Source: JAVBUZ01 sp031554725
GTDB lineage: Bacteria > Bacillota > Clostridia > Lachnospirales > Lachnospiraceae
Assembly: GCA_031554725.1 (NCBI GenBank)
Contig: JAVBUZ010000133.1
Location: 1 to 25,055 of the forward strand
Direction: 5' to 3'
DNA length: 25,055 nucleotides
Part shown: positions 16,135 to 25,000 of the stretch, in pieces
Position numbering within the stretch: the stretch's first letter is position 1
Layout: the number at the start of each line of letters is the position of its first letter
Translations under genes and position numbers: made by a program
Notes under the pieces: generated by a model
The model's input: only the letters and a program-made list of their open reading frames with translations
What the model was told of the DNA's origin: nothing
Database searches by the model: none

Positions 16135-17145
16135 ATGAAAAAATATTTTTTAATATGTGTGACAATTTTGCTTATTATAGGGCTAACAAGTTGTGGAAAA
16201 GCACAAAATCAGGAAGAAAATGAGAAAGAGCCTGATTTTGTGTTTGTTTATGCAGAAAATCAGCCGGAAGATTATCCAACTACTTTAGGGGCATATAAAT
16301 TTGCCGAGCTAGTAGGCGAAAAAACCCAAGGACGCATAAAAATTCAAGTAAACGCTGGGGCATCCTTGGGCGATGAAAGAGGCGTTGTCGCTCAGCTAAC
16401 CTTTGGTGGTGTAGATTTTACGAGAGCATCGCTATCCTCATTATCTGGTTATGTGCCGAAGCTTAATGTATTGCAGCTACCATATCTTTACAATAGTGCA
16501 GAGCATATGTGGAAGGTTTTAGAGGGAGACATTGGAGAAAGCTTTTTGGCATCCTTTGAAGGCTCAGGTATGGTGGCATTGTCTTGGTATGATGCAGGTG
16601 CAAGAAGCTTTTACTATACCAAGGAACCAGTGGATTCTTTGGATGACATGCAAGGAATGACCATCAGAGTACAGGAAGCAGATTTAATGATGAAAATGGT
16701 AGAGGCTCTTGGAGCGGTACCAGTACCCACATCCTTTGCAGAAGTTTATGCAGCATTACAGATAGGAAATATAGATGGTGCAGAAAATAATTGGCCATCC
16801 TATGAGTCCAATCATCACTATGAAGTGGCCAAATATATGACTTTGGATGAACATACTAGAGTACCTGAGGTGCAACTGGTATCGCAATTTACTTGGGAAA
16901 AATTATCCGTGGAAGACCAAGAAATAATGAAAGAATGTGCGTTGGAATCTGCAGAATATGAAAGACAGGTATGGGCCGAGAGAGAAAAGGCCTCTGAGGA
17001 AAAGCTCCGAAAAGCGGGCGTTGAAGTAACAGAGCTTTCCGTAACAGAAAAGAAAAAATTCCAAGAGGCAGTAAGTTTTTTATATGAGGAATTCTGTTCA
17101 GAATATATGGATATTGTTGAGGCAATTATTGAGATAGGGAAGTAA
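16135..17145 (+). CDS. TRAP-type solute-binding lipoprotein (DctP family), no permease nearby
   Basis: The protein has 336 residues from ATG 16135 (AAGGC nine bases before; ATG 16114, also in frame, is the alternative). The signal peptide ends in L-T-S-C with lipid-anchored Cys20. The mature part is a DctP domain (PF03480): A-Y-K-F-A-E-L-V near residue 50, S-L-D-D-M-Q-G-M-T-I-R-V-Q with the Arg that normally binds the ligand carboxylate, then F-A-E-V-Y-A-A-L-Q-I-G-N-I-D-G-A-E-N-N-W-P-S-Y. Binding of a uronic acid or other organic acid would suit the locus, but this is inference. TRAP binding proteins need DctQ/DctM permease partners, and none is in the window. It may work with a distant permease, act as a sensor, or be left over from a deletion. 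Confidence 0.9.
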   Translation: MKKYFLICVTILLIIGLTSCGKAQNQEENEKEPDFVFVYAENQPEDYPTTLGAYKFAELVGEKTQGRIKIQVNAGASLGDERGVVAQLTFGGVDFTRASLSSLSGYVPKLNVLQLPYLYNSAEHMWKVLEGDIGESFLASFEGSGMVALSWYDAGARSFYYTKEPVDSLDDMQGMTIRVQEADLMMKMVEALGAVPVPTSFAEVYAALQIGNIDGAENNWPSYESNHHYEVAKYMTLDEHTRVPEVQLVSQFTWEKLSVEDQEIMKECALESAEYERQVWAEREKASEEKLRKAGVEVTELSVTEKKKFQEAVSFLYEEFCSEYMDIVEAIIEIGK

Positions 17146-17176
17146 TTTTATAACTGATTTGTAAGAATAAAGGTAA

Positions 17177-17211
17177 GGGCTGAGTTCATTTGTGTGAATT
17201 CAGTCCTTTTT
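17177..17211 (+). terminator. Intrinsic terminator after the TRAP binding-protein gene
   Basis: GGGCTGAGTTCA (17177-17188) pairs, with G-U pairs, with TGAATTCAGTCC (17195-17206) around a 6-base loop; TTTTT follows. Confidence 0.85.
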
Positions 17212-17310
17212 AGCAATAATTGACAAATCATGGGCAAAGATTAGGAGGTGATAGTTAAAATAATCCTTTAAAATAAGTATATATCAGAATTAAAAGTGGA
17301 GGAAAAAGAA

Positions 17311-18453
17311 ATGGGATTAGAAGGTAAACAGATATATCGAAATATTTTTACGGAAATTGGAATATCAAGTCAGGAACAAGAAAAAAGATTAGAAGAGATA
17401 AAAAGAACTTGGTTTTATGGCGGCGAGGATGAAAGAGTGTATTATCCTGTAGGAGATGACATGGCATATATCATGGATACAGGCAATGTTGACGCTAGAT
17501 CAGAGGGTATGTCCTATGGAATGATGATAAGTGTGCAGCTTGATATGAAAGAGGAATTTGACAGGCTATGGAAATGGGCCAAGACATATATGTGGATGAG
17601 TGAAGGCGAAAACGAAGGCTATTTTGCGTGGTCTTGCGCCACGGATGGTTCAAAGAATGCGTATGGACCAGCTCCTGATGGAGAAGAGTTTTTTGCCATG
17701 GCACTCTTTTTTGCATCTCACAGATGGGGAGAAGGAGAAGGTATTTTTGCTTATAAGCAAGAGGCGAGAGCCATCTTAAGAGCATGCCTACATAAAGGGA
17801 AAAATGGTAGGAAGGGAACGACCATGTGGAATATGGAAAATAGGCAGATACTTTTTGTGCCGGGCTCCGATTTTACAGATCCATCCTATCATCTTCCACA
17901 TTTTTATGAATTGTTTGCTCTTTGGGCTGATGAGGAGGATCGGGAATTCTGGAAGGAAGCAGCTAAGGCAAGCAGAAAATATTTGGCAAGGGCCTGTCAT
18001 CCAGTTACTGGCTTTAGTGCAGAATATGCAGAATTTGATGGAAGTCCGATGAGAAGAAAATTGCCATGGACAAATGATAGGCATGATTGGTTCTTTAGTG
18101 ATTCCTATAGAACAGTAGCAAATATTGGCTTGGATTACGAGTGGTTTGGTATAGACAATGGTCAAAAAATGGCAGCAGCTCGCATTCAGGAATATTTGCT
18201 AGAAAATTGCCGCAAGGGTTCATACCATATATATGAAGTAGATGGCACGATAGTGGGAGATAATGTGCTTCACCCTTGGGGGATTACATCCACGGTAGCG
18301 CAAGCTTCGCTAGCAACAGAAAATGATGTAAGCAGAGAATGGGTTAAGCAATTTTGGCAGATGCCAATGCGCACTGGCAAGTGGAGATATTATGATAATT
18401 GTTTATACTTTTTTGCATTTTTGGCACTAAGTGGCAATTATCGTATGTGGTAG
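17311..18453 (+). CDS. GH8 reducing-end xylose-releasing exo-oligoxylanase (Rex)
   Basis: The protein has 380 residues from ATG 17311, eight bases after GGAGG; the in-frame GTG at 17296 overlaps that site. The sequence matches the Rex branch of GH8 (EC 3.2.1.156): D-A-R-S-E-G-M-S-Y-G-M with proposed acid Glu65, F-D-R-L-W-K-W-A, G-Y-F-A-W-S-C, G-P-A-P-D-G-E-E-F-F-A-M-A-L-F-F-A-S, and F-F-S-D-S-Y-R with Asp264 as the likely base. The enzyme inverts and removes one xylose from the reducing end of xylo-oligosaccharides. The absence of a signal peptide fits intracellular action. Length is normal. It leads an operon with an esterase 12 bases downstream, then GH115 and a second esterase. Confidence 0.92.
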   Translation: MGLEGKQIYRNIFTEIGISSQEQEKRLEEIKRTWFYGGEDERVYYPVGDDMAYIMDTGNVDARSEGMSYGMMISVQLDMKEEFDRLWKWAKTYMWMSEGENEGYFAWSCATDGSKNAYGPAPDGEEFFAMALFFASHRWGEGEGIFAYKQEARAILRACLHKGKNGRKGTTMWNMENRQILFVPGSDFTDPSYHLPHFYELFALWADEEDREFWKEAAKASRKYLARACHPVTGFSAEYAEFDGSPMRRKLPWTNDRHDWFFSDSYRTVANIGLDYEWFGIDNGQKMAAARIQEYLLENCRKGSYHIYEVDGTIVGDNVLHPWGITSTVAQASLATENDVSREWVKQFWQMPMRTGKWRYYDNCLYFFAFLALSGNYRMW

Positions 18454-18465
18454 GAGGAATGAGAC

Positions 18466-20169
18466 ATGGCAGGAGTAGCGGCACCAAAGGATGCGGTGAG
18501 TAAGAAGAAGTATTTTTATATTATGAGAAATAAAGAAATTGCAGGCTCGGCACAACCAGATGGAAATGGAGTACAGTTCATCTATTTAAATGATGGCAGG
18601 TTAGTCAGCAGTGCAGGCATTGTGGGAAATATTAAGGAACAGGAAATATTAGAGCGACTAAAGACTACAGCTGGATTTCGAAGCTTAGTACATAGTATTG
18701 GTGTTAGTATTGATGCAGGGGTAGAAAAAGGAACTGCAAAATTTGTTTTGCAGATGTACGGGAAAAAGGATGTCTATGGTTCGGGTACAATTCTAAGCCA
18801 TTTTGTTCAAATGGACGGGGTGGAAGAAGAAATTGTACTAGATGAATGTGCATGGTCGGAGGATGATAACGAACCAGGACAGATTCGTTTTGAATTTGAA
18901 CATGCAGGAACACAGGCGGAAGCAACCGTGCGCTTCTATCTAAGAGACGGATTTGAAGTGCCAGAACCAGAGGAAGAGGGACGAGTAGATTTTTCATCTC
19001 CATACTATGAAGATATGTTGGAAAAATCTATCGTACAAATGGGAAATATACAGAGGCTAAAAGGTGCTATTGATAGAGCAAAGGTAGGCGAGGAAGTGAC
19101 CATTGCTTTCATCGGCGGCTCAATAACTCAAGGAGCAGGCGCCGTTCCAATCAATACCCAGTGCTATGCCTACAAGACCTTTCAGGGATTATGCGCTTTG
19201 GCTGGAAAGGGAACAGAGGAAAATATACATTTCATTAAGGCTGGGGTTGGTGGTACACCTTCAGAACTTGGCATGTTGCGCTATGAGCGGGATGTGCTTA
19301 GAAATGGTAGTGTAAAACCAGATATCGTGGTAGTAGAATTTGCAGTAAATGATGCAGGGGATGAAACGAACGGAGAATGCTATGATTCTCTAGTTAGAAA
19401 GATACTAAATGCCGACAATAAACCAGCGGTCATCCTGCTTTTCTCTGTATTTGCCGAAGATTGGAACCTACAGGATAGTCTTTCTAAGGTAGGAAAAGCG
19501 TATGAGCTTCCAATGGTGAGCACTCGTGACACCGTGGTGGAGCAATTTTATAAAAAGCCAGAAGAGGGAAAGGTAATCAGCAAAAGTCAGTTCTTTTACG
19601 ATTGCTATCACCCTACAAATTTGGGACATACAATTATGGCGGATGGTCTCATACACTTGTTTAGGGCGGTGAATCAGCAGCAGAATATACAAGCGGAAAG
19701 TACCATTGCAACGATTAAGCCTCCTTTTGGCGGTGAATTTGAGAATGTCAAGCTACTAACTAGAGATGAAAATAGTTGTCAGGCAATCATTGACTGTGGT
19801 AGCTTTTCTCACCGAGACGTTGAATTGCAAGCGGTGGAAATGGATCAGAATTTAACAACCACAGCGCAGTTTCCAGATAACTGGATGCATAAAGAGGGCG
19901 ATGGTTCCTTTCATATGGACATTATCTGTAGTGCACTACTTTTGATATCTAAGGATTCAGGCTCCGTGAATGCAGGCTGTGCACAAGTTTTTGTGGATGG
20001 TGAAATGGTGTTAGAGGCTGACCCTAGAGTAAATGGCTGGAACCATTGTAATGCACAGATTTGCTTTAGAAAACGCGTACAAAAACCATATCATGTAGAA
20101 ATACGTATGAAGCAGGGCGATGAAAATAAAGACTTTACAATTCTAGGATTTGGATATGTGGCGGACTAA
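18466..20169 (+). CDS. SGNH/GDSL-type carbohydrate esterase, probable xylo-oligosaccharide deacetylase
   Basis: The protein has 567 residues; AGGAGG precedes ATG 18466. The N-terminal 180 residues are beta-rich. An SGNH hydrolase domain follows: I-G-G-S-I-T-Q-G with nucleophile Ser219, a Gly in A-G-V-G-G-T, Asn in F-A-V-N-D-A, and D-C-Y-H-P-T-N-L-G-H with Asp379 and His382. A C-terminal beta domain (about 410-567) resembles a carbohydrate-binding or jelly-roll module. No signal peptide is visible, so it would act in the cytoplasm. Between Rex and GH115, removal of acetyl groups from imported acetylated glucurono-xylo-oligosaccharides is the natural reading. The CE family number cannot be assigned by eye. 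Confidence 0.85.
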   Translation: MAGVAAPKDAVSKKKYFYIMRNKEIAGSAQPDGNGVQFIYLNDGRLVSSAGIVGNIKEQEILERLKTTAGFRSLVHSIGVSIDAGVEKGTAKFVLQMYGKKDVYGSGTILSHFVQMDGVEEEIVLDECAWSEDDNEPGQIRFEFEHAGTQAEATVRFYLRDGFEVPEPEEEGRVDFSSPYYEDMLEKSIVQMGNIQRLKGAIDRAKVGEEVTIAFIGGSITQGAGAVPINTQCYAYKTFQGLCALAGKGTEENIHFIKAGVGGTPSELGMLRYERDVLRNGSVKPDIVVVEFAVNDAGDETNGECYDSLVRKILNADNKPAVILLFSVFAEDWNLQDSLSKVGKAYELPMVSTRDTVVEQFYKKPEEGKVISKSQFFYDCYHPTNLGHTIMADGLIHLFRAVNQQQNIQAESTIATIKPPFGGEFENVKLLTRDENSCQAIIDCGSFSHRDVELQAVEMDQNLTTTAQFPDNWMHKEGDGSFHMDIICSALLLISKDSGSVNAGCAQVFVDGEMVLEADPRVNGWNHCNAQICFRKRVQKPYHVEIRMKQGDENKDFTILGFGYVAD

Positions 20170-20187
20170 ATTAGAGGGGGTATAAGA

Positions 20188-23073
20188 ATGGAAAAGGATA
20201 TCAGACTTGGAGATCAGGGGCTGAAAATTGTGGTGGAAGAGACGGCCTTTGAGGGGGTTAAAAGGATAGCGTCAAAGCTTGCACTGGATATAGAAAAGGT
20301 GACCGATAAAAAGCCAGAGATTGAAGAGAATGTAATAAAAGAAAAACTAGAAAAGGGAGTGCAGATACTCTGTGCTACAGTGGGCCAAAGCCCCCTCCTA
20401 GAACAGCTCTCAGCAGAAGGAAAAATTGATTTAAGCGGGGTTTTGGGAAAGAGAGAGGTTTATAAACTAGAGATTTTGCAGGGCGCCTTTGGTGGAAACG
20501 AGCAGACCCTTGTTATCTGTGGTAGCGATAAAAGAGGAACTATATATGGCATGTTTTCGCTCTCGGAATATATTGGAGTTTCCCCTTTATGCTTTTGGGG
20601 AGATGTGGAACCTGTAAAAAATAGTGAGATAAGAATTAAGAGTGACATTGAGACAATATCTCGTGAGCCTAGCGTTAAATATAGAGGATTTTTTATTAAT
20701 GACGAATGGCCTTGCTTTGGCAATTGGGCTGGTTCACACTTTGGTGGTTTCAATGCCAATGTATATGAGCATGTGTTTGAATTTCTACTAAGAATGAAAG
20801 GAAACTATCTGTGGCCAGCTATGTGGAGTGCGTCCTTCCCGCTAGACGGACCTGGTAGTGCCAATGAGGAACTAGCTGATATTTATGGTGTAGTTATGGG
20901 ATATTCTCACCATGAGCCATGTCTTCGTGCTAGTGAGGAATGGGATAAGGTACGTGGAGAGGGAAGCCGATATGGAAATGAATGGAACTTCTACACAAAT
21001 GAAGAGGGTTTGCTTAATTACTGGGAAGATGCACTAAAGCGTAGTGGTAAGTATGAAAATATGATAACCATTGGCATGCGTGGGGAAAGAGATACATCCA
21101 TGCTAGGAGAAAATGCAACAGTGGCAGAAAATATTGCACTGCTAATGGACATTATTTCAAAACAAAGGCAGCTTATTCGTACTTATGTAAACGAGGATTT
21201 GGAGCAGGTACCTCAGTTACTAGCCCTTTATAAGGAAGTAGAGGACTATTTTTATGGAAATGAAACGGCACAGGGACTAAAGGATTGGAAGGGGCTTGAG
21301 GGAGTGACCTGTATGCTTTGTGAGGATAATTTTGGTCATATGCGCACGCTTCCTACCGAGGATATTCGTAATCGTAAGGGTGGCTTTGGCATGTATTACC
21401 ACTTGGATTATCACGGTGGTCCAGTGTCTTATGAATGGGTAGATTCCACTCCTTTTTCTAAGGTGTGGGAACAAATGTGCACAGCATATGAATACGGAAT
21501 TCATGATGTGTGGATTGTAAATGTAGGAGATCTTAAATTTCATGAGATTCCATTATCATACTTTATGGCAATGGCGTATGACTATGATAAGTGGGGGGCG
21601 GCTAACCGCAATAGCTACAAGGAATATGTAAGCCAGTTTGTGAAAAAAAGCTTTCCAGAGGCTGGAAAATTTCAAGAAAAAATTGAGCAGGTATTAACTG
21701 AGTACATAAATATAAATCACATGCGTAGGCCAGAGTCTCTTCATGCTGGTATTTATCACCCATGCAACTATGGCGAAACGGAGCTTATGTTACAAAAGGT
21801 AGAAGCCCTAGAGCGACTTTCACAAAAAATATATGGAACCTTAAATGAGCGAGAGGGAAGAGCATATTACAGTATGATTCATTTCTCGGCACTAGCATCC
21901 ATGAACCTTTTAAAAATGCATTTGTATGCAGGAAAAAATGCTCACTATGCAAGTCAAGGAAAAATAGTTGCTAATGAATATGCCGAAAAAACGGCGCTTT
22001 GTATTCTTAGGGATAGAAAATTGGCTGAATGTTTTGCTTCCTTCTTGGATGGTAAGTGGAACGGTATGCATCTGGCGCAGCATATAGGATTTACAAGATG
22101 GAATGAAGATGGATATCGATATCCGGTGACCATGTATGTGGAACCAACACATAAACCACAAATGTTGGTTTCAAGGAAAGATAGCGAAAAAGTAGCAGCA
22201 AAAACCTATGGAGCGTATGAAGTCATTGAAATATCAGACTTTCAATATGAAGGTTGCGAAGGAGTATTGCTACAAATTGCTAACGGTGGCATAGGAAGCT
22301 TTAATTATAAAATTCAGCCCGAGGAAGGAACACTTCCAGCTTGGCTTAGCGTTAATCCGATGCAAGGAAGGGTAGCGGTGCAGGAGGAAGTCAGAATTAG
22401 ATGCATTAGGGCTCTTTTGCCAGAGGAAGCGCAGAAAGTACGCTTGCTGATTTCAGGAGATGACACCTGTGTGGCGGTGGAAATTACAGGCGCAGCACAG
22501 ACTCAAAAGGACCTACCTAACAAGACTTTCTTTAACAGAGAAAATGTTGTGGTTATGGATGCAGCACATTACTGTAAGAAACAAGATGTTGCAAAGGGTG
22601 CCTACCAGGTATTGGAGGGGTATGGCACATACGAAACAGCAGTTAAAGTTTTTCCAGTAGACGCTTCTTTTGAAAAGGAAGAAGAAAAGCCGCTACTAAC
22701 GTATAGCTTTTTACTAGAACAGGAAGGAGCTTACCAGGTGGAGATTCTTACGGCACCTACCAATCCAGCTAGGCTGGGTCAAAGCTTACATGTGCAGCTG
22801 GATAATCATCTAGGGATGGTACAGGATTTGGAGCTTATATCACCAGATTTCAAGGCTGGTGATACAAGAAATGTGGATTGGTGTCAAGGCGTGCTTAATC
22901 AGGTACGTAAGGCTTCCACAGTGCTACATTTTGAAAAGGGTGTACAGATGCTGACTGTAGGAGCGAGGCAGGCAGGTGTGGTTTTAGAAAGAATACGTAT
23001 ATATCCAGTGGGTACAAATTTAAAGACTTCTTATCTAGGACCAGAAGAATGTCCATTTTATGAAAAAGAATAG
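20188..23073 (+). CDS. GH115 xylan alpha-1,2-glucuronidase
   Basis: The protein has 961 residues; GAGGGGG lies a few bases before ATG 20188. The full GH115 architecture is present: an N-terminal alpha/beta domain (1-160), a barrel containing R-E-P-S-V-K-Y-R-G-F-F-I-N-D-E-W-P, M-K-G-N-Y-L-W-P-A-M-W, S-H-H-E-P, I-G-M-R-G-E-R-D and Y-Y-H-L-D-Y-H-G-G-P, a helical domain, and a C-terminal beta domain. GH115 removes (4-O-methyl)glucuronic acid linked alpha-1,2 to xylose, including internal residues. No signal peptide is seen, so substrates must be imported. It lies 18 bases after the esterase gene and fits a cytoplasmic aldouronic-acid pathway. No damage is visible. Confidence 0.95.
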   Translation: MEKDIRLGDQGLKIVVEETAFEGVKRIASKLALDIEKVTDKKPEIEENVIKEKLEKGVQILCATVGQSPLLEQLSAEGKIDLSGVLGKREVYKLEILQGAFGGNEQTLVICGSDKRGTIYGMFSLSEYIGVSPLCFWGDVEPVKNSEIRIKSDIETISREPSVKYRGFFINDEWPCFGNWAGSHFGGFNANVYEHVFEFLLRMKGNYLWPAMWSASFPLDGPGSANEELADIYGVVMGYSHHEPCLRASEEWDKVRGEGSRYGNEWNFYTNEEGLLNYWEDALKRSGKYENMITIGMRGERDTSMLGENATVAENIALLMDIISKQRQLIRTYVNEDLEQVPQLLALYKEVEDYFYGNETAQGLKDWKGLEGVTCMLCEDNFGHMRTLPTEDIRNRKGGFGMYYHLDYHGGPVSYEWVDSTPFSKVWEQMCTAYEYGIHDVWIVNVGDLKFHEIPLSYFMAMAYDYDKWGAANRNSYKEYVSQFVKKSFPEAGKFQEKIEQVLTEYININHMRRPESLHAGIYHPCNYGETELMLQKVEALERLSQKIYGTLNEREGRAYYSMIHFSALASMNLLKMHLYAGKNAHYASQGKIVANEYAEKTALCILRDRKLAECFASFLDGKWNGMHLAQHIGFTRWNEDGYRYPVTMYVEPTHKPQMLVSRKDSEKVAAKTYGAYEVIEISDFQYEGCEGVLLQIANGGIGSFNYKIQPEEGTLPAWLSVNPMQGRVAVQEEVRIRCIRALLPEEAQKVRLLISGDDTCVAVEITGAAQTQKDLPNKTFFNRENVVVMDAAHYCKKQDVAKGAYQVLEGYGTYETAVKVFPVDASFEKEEEKPLLTYSFLLEQEGAYQVEILTAPTNPARLGQSLHVQLDNHLGMVQDLELISPDFKAGDTRNVDWCQGVLNQVRKASTVLHFEKGVQMLTVGARQAGVVLERIRIYPVGTNLKTSYLGPEECPFYEKE

Positions 23074-23082
23074 GAGCGAAAA

Positions 23083-23865
23083 ATGTCATTTTTAAGTATA
23101 GAATTTTATTCGGACTGTTTAAAAAGGTTTGTGGATTTTAAAGTGATTATGCCAGATGGGGAACGAGAGAAGCCATTACAGACACTATATCTTCTACATG
23201 GTTATGGCAACAGAAACACGGAATGGCTATTGAACAGTCATATCAAGGAAGTAGCAGAAAAATATCAGCTTTGCGTAGTATTGCCATAAGGGGAAAATAG
23301 CTTTTTCTTGGACGGAGAAGCTACAGGAAGGAAATATGGAACTTTTGTAGGTGAGGAACTTCCCTTATATGTGCAAAAGACCCTAGGCGTATCAGCAGAA
23401 AGGCAGGATAATTTCTTGGGGGGATTGTCCATGGGAGGCTTTGGTGCCATTCATACGGCATTACAGTTTCCCCAGCGTTTTGGAAAACTGTTTGCCTTTT
23501 CTTCAGCGCTGATTGTGCCAGAGGTAATGAAGATGGAGGAAGGCGGAGGAAACGGCGTTGCCAATGAAGCTTACTTCCGGTTAATGTTTGGAAAAGAAGA
23601 ACTTTTAGAGCATGGCGATAGCAATCCAGAGGAACTAGTTAGAAGAATAAAAAAACAGGGTGCAGCTATGCCTCAAATGTATTTGGCATGTGGAACAGAG
23701 GATTTCCTGCTTCGAGAAAATAGACATTTTCATGATTTCCTAAAACGAGAGGAAGTAAAGCATGTATATCTTGAAGGACCGGGAGCACATGATTTTGGAT
23801 TTTGGAATGAGTATTTAGAGGAAGCAGTTCATTGGCTAATAACTTCCGATGGGGAAGAAGTCTGA
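23083..23865 (+). pseudogene. Alpha/beta-hydrolase esterase (EstA/esterase D-like), interrupted by an in-frame TAA
   Basis: This is one 260-codon frame from ATG 23083 (AGGAGCG upstream) with TAA at codon 69 (23287-23289). Before the stop lies the oxyanion-hole motif L-L-H-G-Y-G-N-R-N-T-E-W; after it come G-E-N-S-F-F-L-D-G, the nucleophile elbow G-L-S-M-G-G-F-G (Ser116), Asp207 (G-T-E-D) and His236 (G-A-H-D-F). Relatives read P-S-G-E-N or similar here, so TCA to TAA, a single change, is the likely lesion. The family cleaves short acyl or aromatic esters, often acetyl or feruloyl groups on xylan fragments. The rest of the frame is intact, so inactivation is recent or is a base error. A downstream fragment from TTG 23308 would lack the first beta strands and oxyanion hole. 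Confidence 0.86.
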
Positions 23866-23887
23866 TAAAGATAAAGGGAGCTATATA

Positions 23888-25000
23888 ATGAGAGTAATAC
23901 AGGTCAGGGCAAGAAAAAAAGGCATGTGTGTGGCTTTAATCATAAACCTGCTAGCGGTACTTAGCGGCTGTAGTAGTTTGGAGCCAGCAGACCAAGTTAT
24001 TGTAATTGAACAGGAGCAAGAAGAGTCACTATATGAGCTTGCCGTGGTTAGCATTGGAGATGTGGAAAAAACCATAAAAGTAAAATGTATATATCAGCAA
24101 GAACGAGATATGGATTTAAGCTTTTCTATTAGTGGCAAGCAAATATCTCGCGTGTATGTAAAAGAAGGCGAGCATGTTGCAAAAGGTCAATTACTTGCAG
24201 AGCTTTCTGGCGGAGATTTGGAAGAAAGAATACGTAAGCTGGAATATCAAATAGCTAGAAATAATTTATTGCTAGAGCAAGCACTTGAAAGTGAAAATTA
24301 TGAGATATCTACGTGCTGGCTACAGTTTTTATATCAAAGTGGTCAGACGGAGGCGGAGAAAGAAAGACTAGAAGATAAGGTAGTAAATATTCAGAAAAGC
24401 TATCGCTATAAGAGAGAGGACTATCAGGATGCGATAGAGCTTGATGAAACACAGCTTGCACAGCTTCGGACGGAAATTCAACAAAGCAGGATTTATGCTC
24501 CAATGGCTGGAAGCGTTAGTTGGATGAAAGAGAGACTAGAAGGAGCAACATCAGCCCGCGGGGAGAAAATCATGACGATTATTGATAGCTCCCATTGCTA
24601 CTTTGTAGTGGAGCAAGCAGAATATGCAAAGTATTTTGAAGCTGGGATAGAAGTAGACATGACCATTGTTTCCGGAACAGGGGCCGGGCAGTATAAGGTG
24701 GTTCCCTACAAGATTGACCAGTGGGGAGATAGGCTTATGTTTACACCTAGTGAGAGTGGTGCTGATAGTGTGATTGAAGTGGGAGCTACAGGAACAATAA
24801 GTGTAGCCCAGGAGAGTAGAAAGCAAGTAACTAAAATTCCTTTGAAAGCCCTTCATAAGGCAGATGGAAAAACCTATGTGTATGTTGTGGGAGACGATAA
24901 TTTGCGTCAGATGAAATGGATTGAAGTGGGGCTATATGGGGATGACAGTGTGGAAGTAATAAGTGGTGTTTCAGAAGGAGAGAAGGTTATTTTAAAATGA
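23888..25000 (+). CDS. Membrane-fusion (HlyD/MacA-type) lipoprotein of an ABC-type exporter
   Basis: The protein has 370 residues from ATG 23888, with AAAGGGAG eight bases before; an in-frame ATG at 23849 lies inside the preceding gene. A basic N-terminus and hydrophobic segment end in L-S-G-C-S, lipid Cys28. Residues 75-110 form the first half of a biotinyl-lipoyl-like hairpin (V-Y-V-K-E-G-E-H-V-A-K-G-Q-L-L-A-E-L), 113-200 an alpha-helical coiled-coil hairpin, and 205-225 the second half (I-Y-A-P-M-A-G-S-V). A beta-barrel region follows, with a C-terminal domain ending G-V-S-E-G-E-K-V-I-L-K. In Gram-positives such adaptors work with a MacB-like ATPase and an FtsX-type permease, for which the overlapping downstream frame is a candidate. 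It starts 23 bases after the esterase, with no terminator between, so it may be read from the xylan operon. Confidence 0.88.
   Translation: MRVIQVRARKKGMCVALIINLLAVLSGCSSLEPADQVIVIEQEQEESLYELAVVSIGDVEKTIKVKCIYQQERDMDLSFSISGKQISRVYVKEGEHVAKGQLLAELSGGDLEERIRKLEYQIARNNLLLEQALESENYEISTCWLQFLYQSGQTEAEKERLEDKVVNIQKSYRYKREDYQDAIELDETQLAQLRTEIQQSRIYAPMAGSVSWMKERLEGATSARGEKIMTIIDSSHCYFVVEQAEYAKYFEAGIEVDMTIVSGTGAGQYKVVPYKIDQWGDRLMFTPSESGADSVIEVGATGTISVAQESRKQVTKIPLKALHKADGKTYVYVVGDDNLRQMKWIEVGLYGDDSVEVISGVSEGEKVILK

Noticed and set aside
10017..23289. Stop-codon reassignment or selenocysteine explaining the in-frame TGA and TAA
   Set aside because: TAA, TAG and TGA all end intact neighbouring genes in this window. 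The two internal stops are different codons, and no Cys/Sec-type active site or obvious SECIS-like stem is expected in an ATPase linker.
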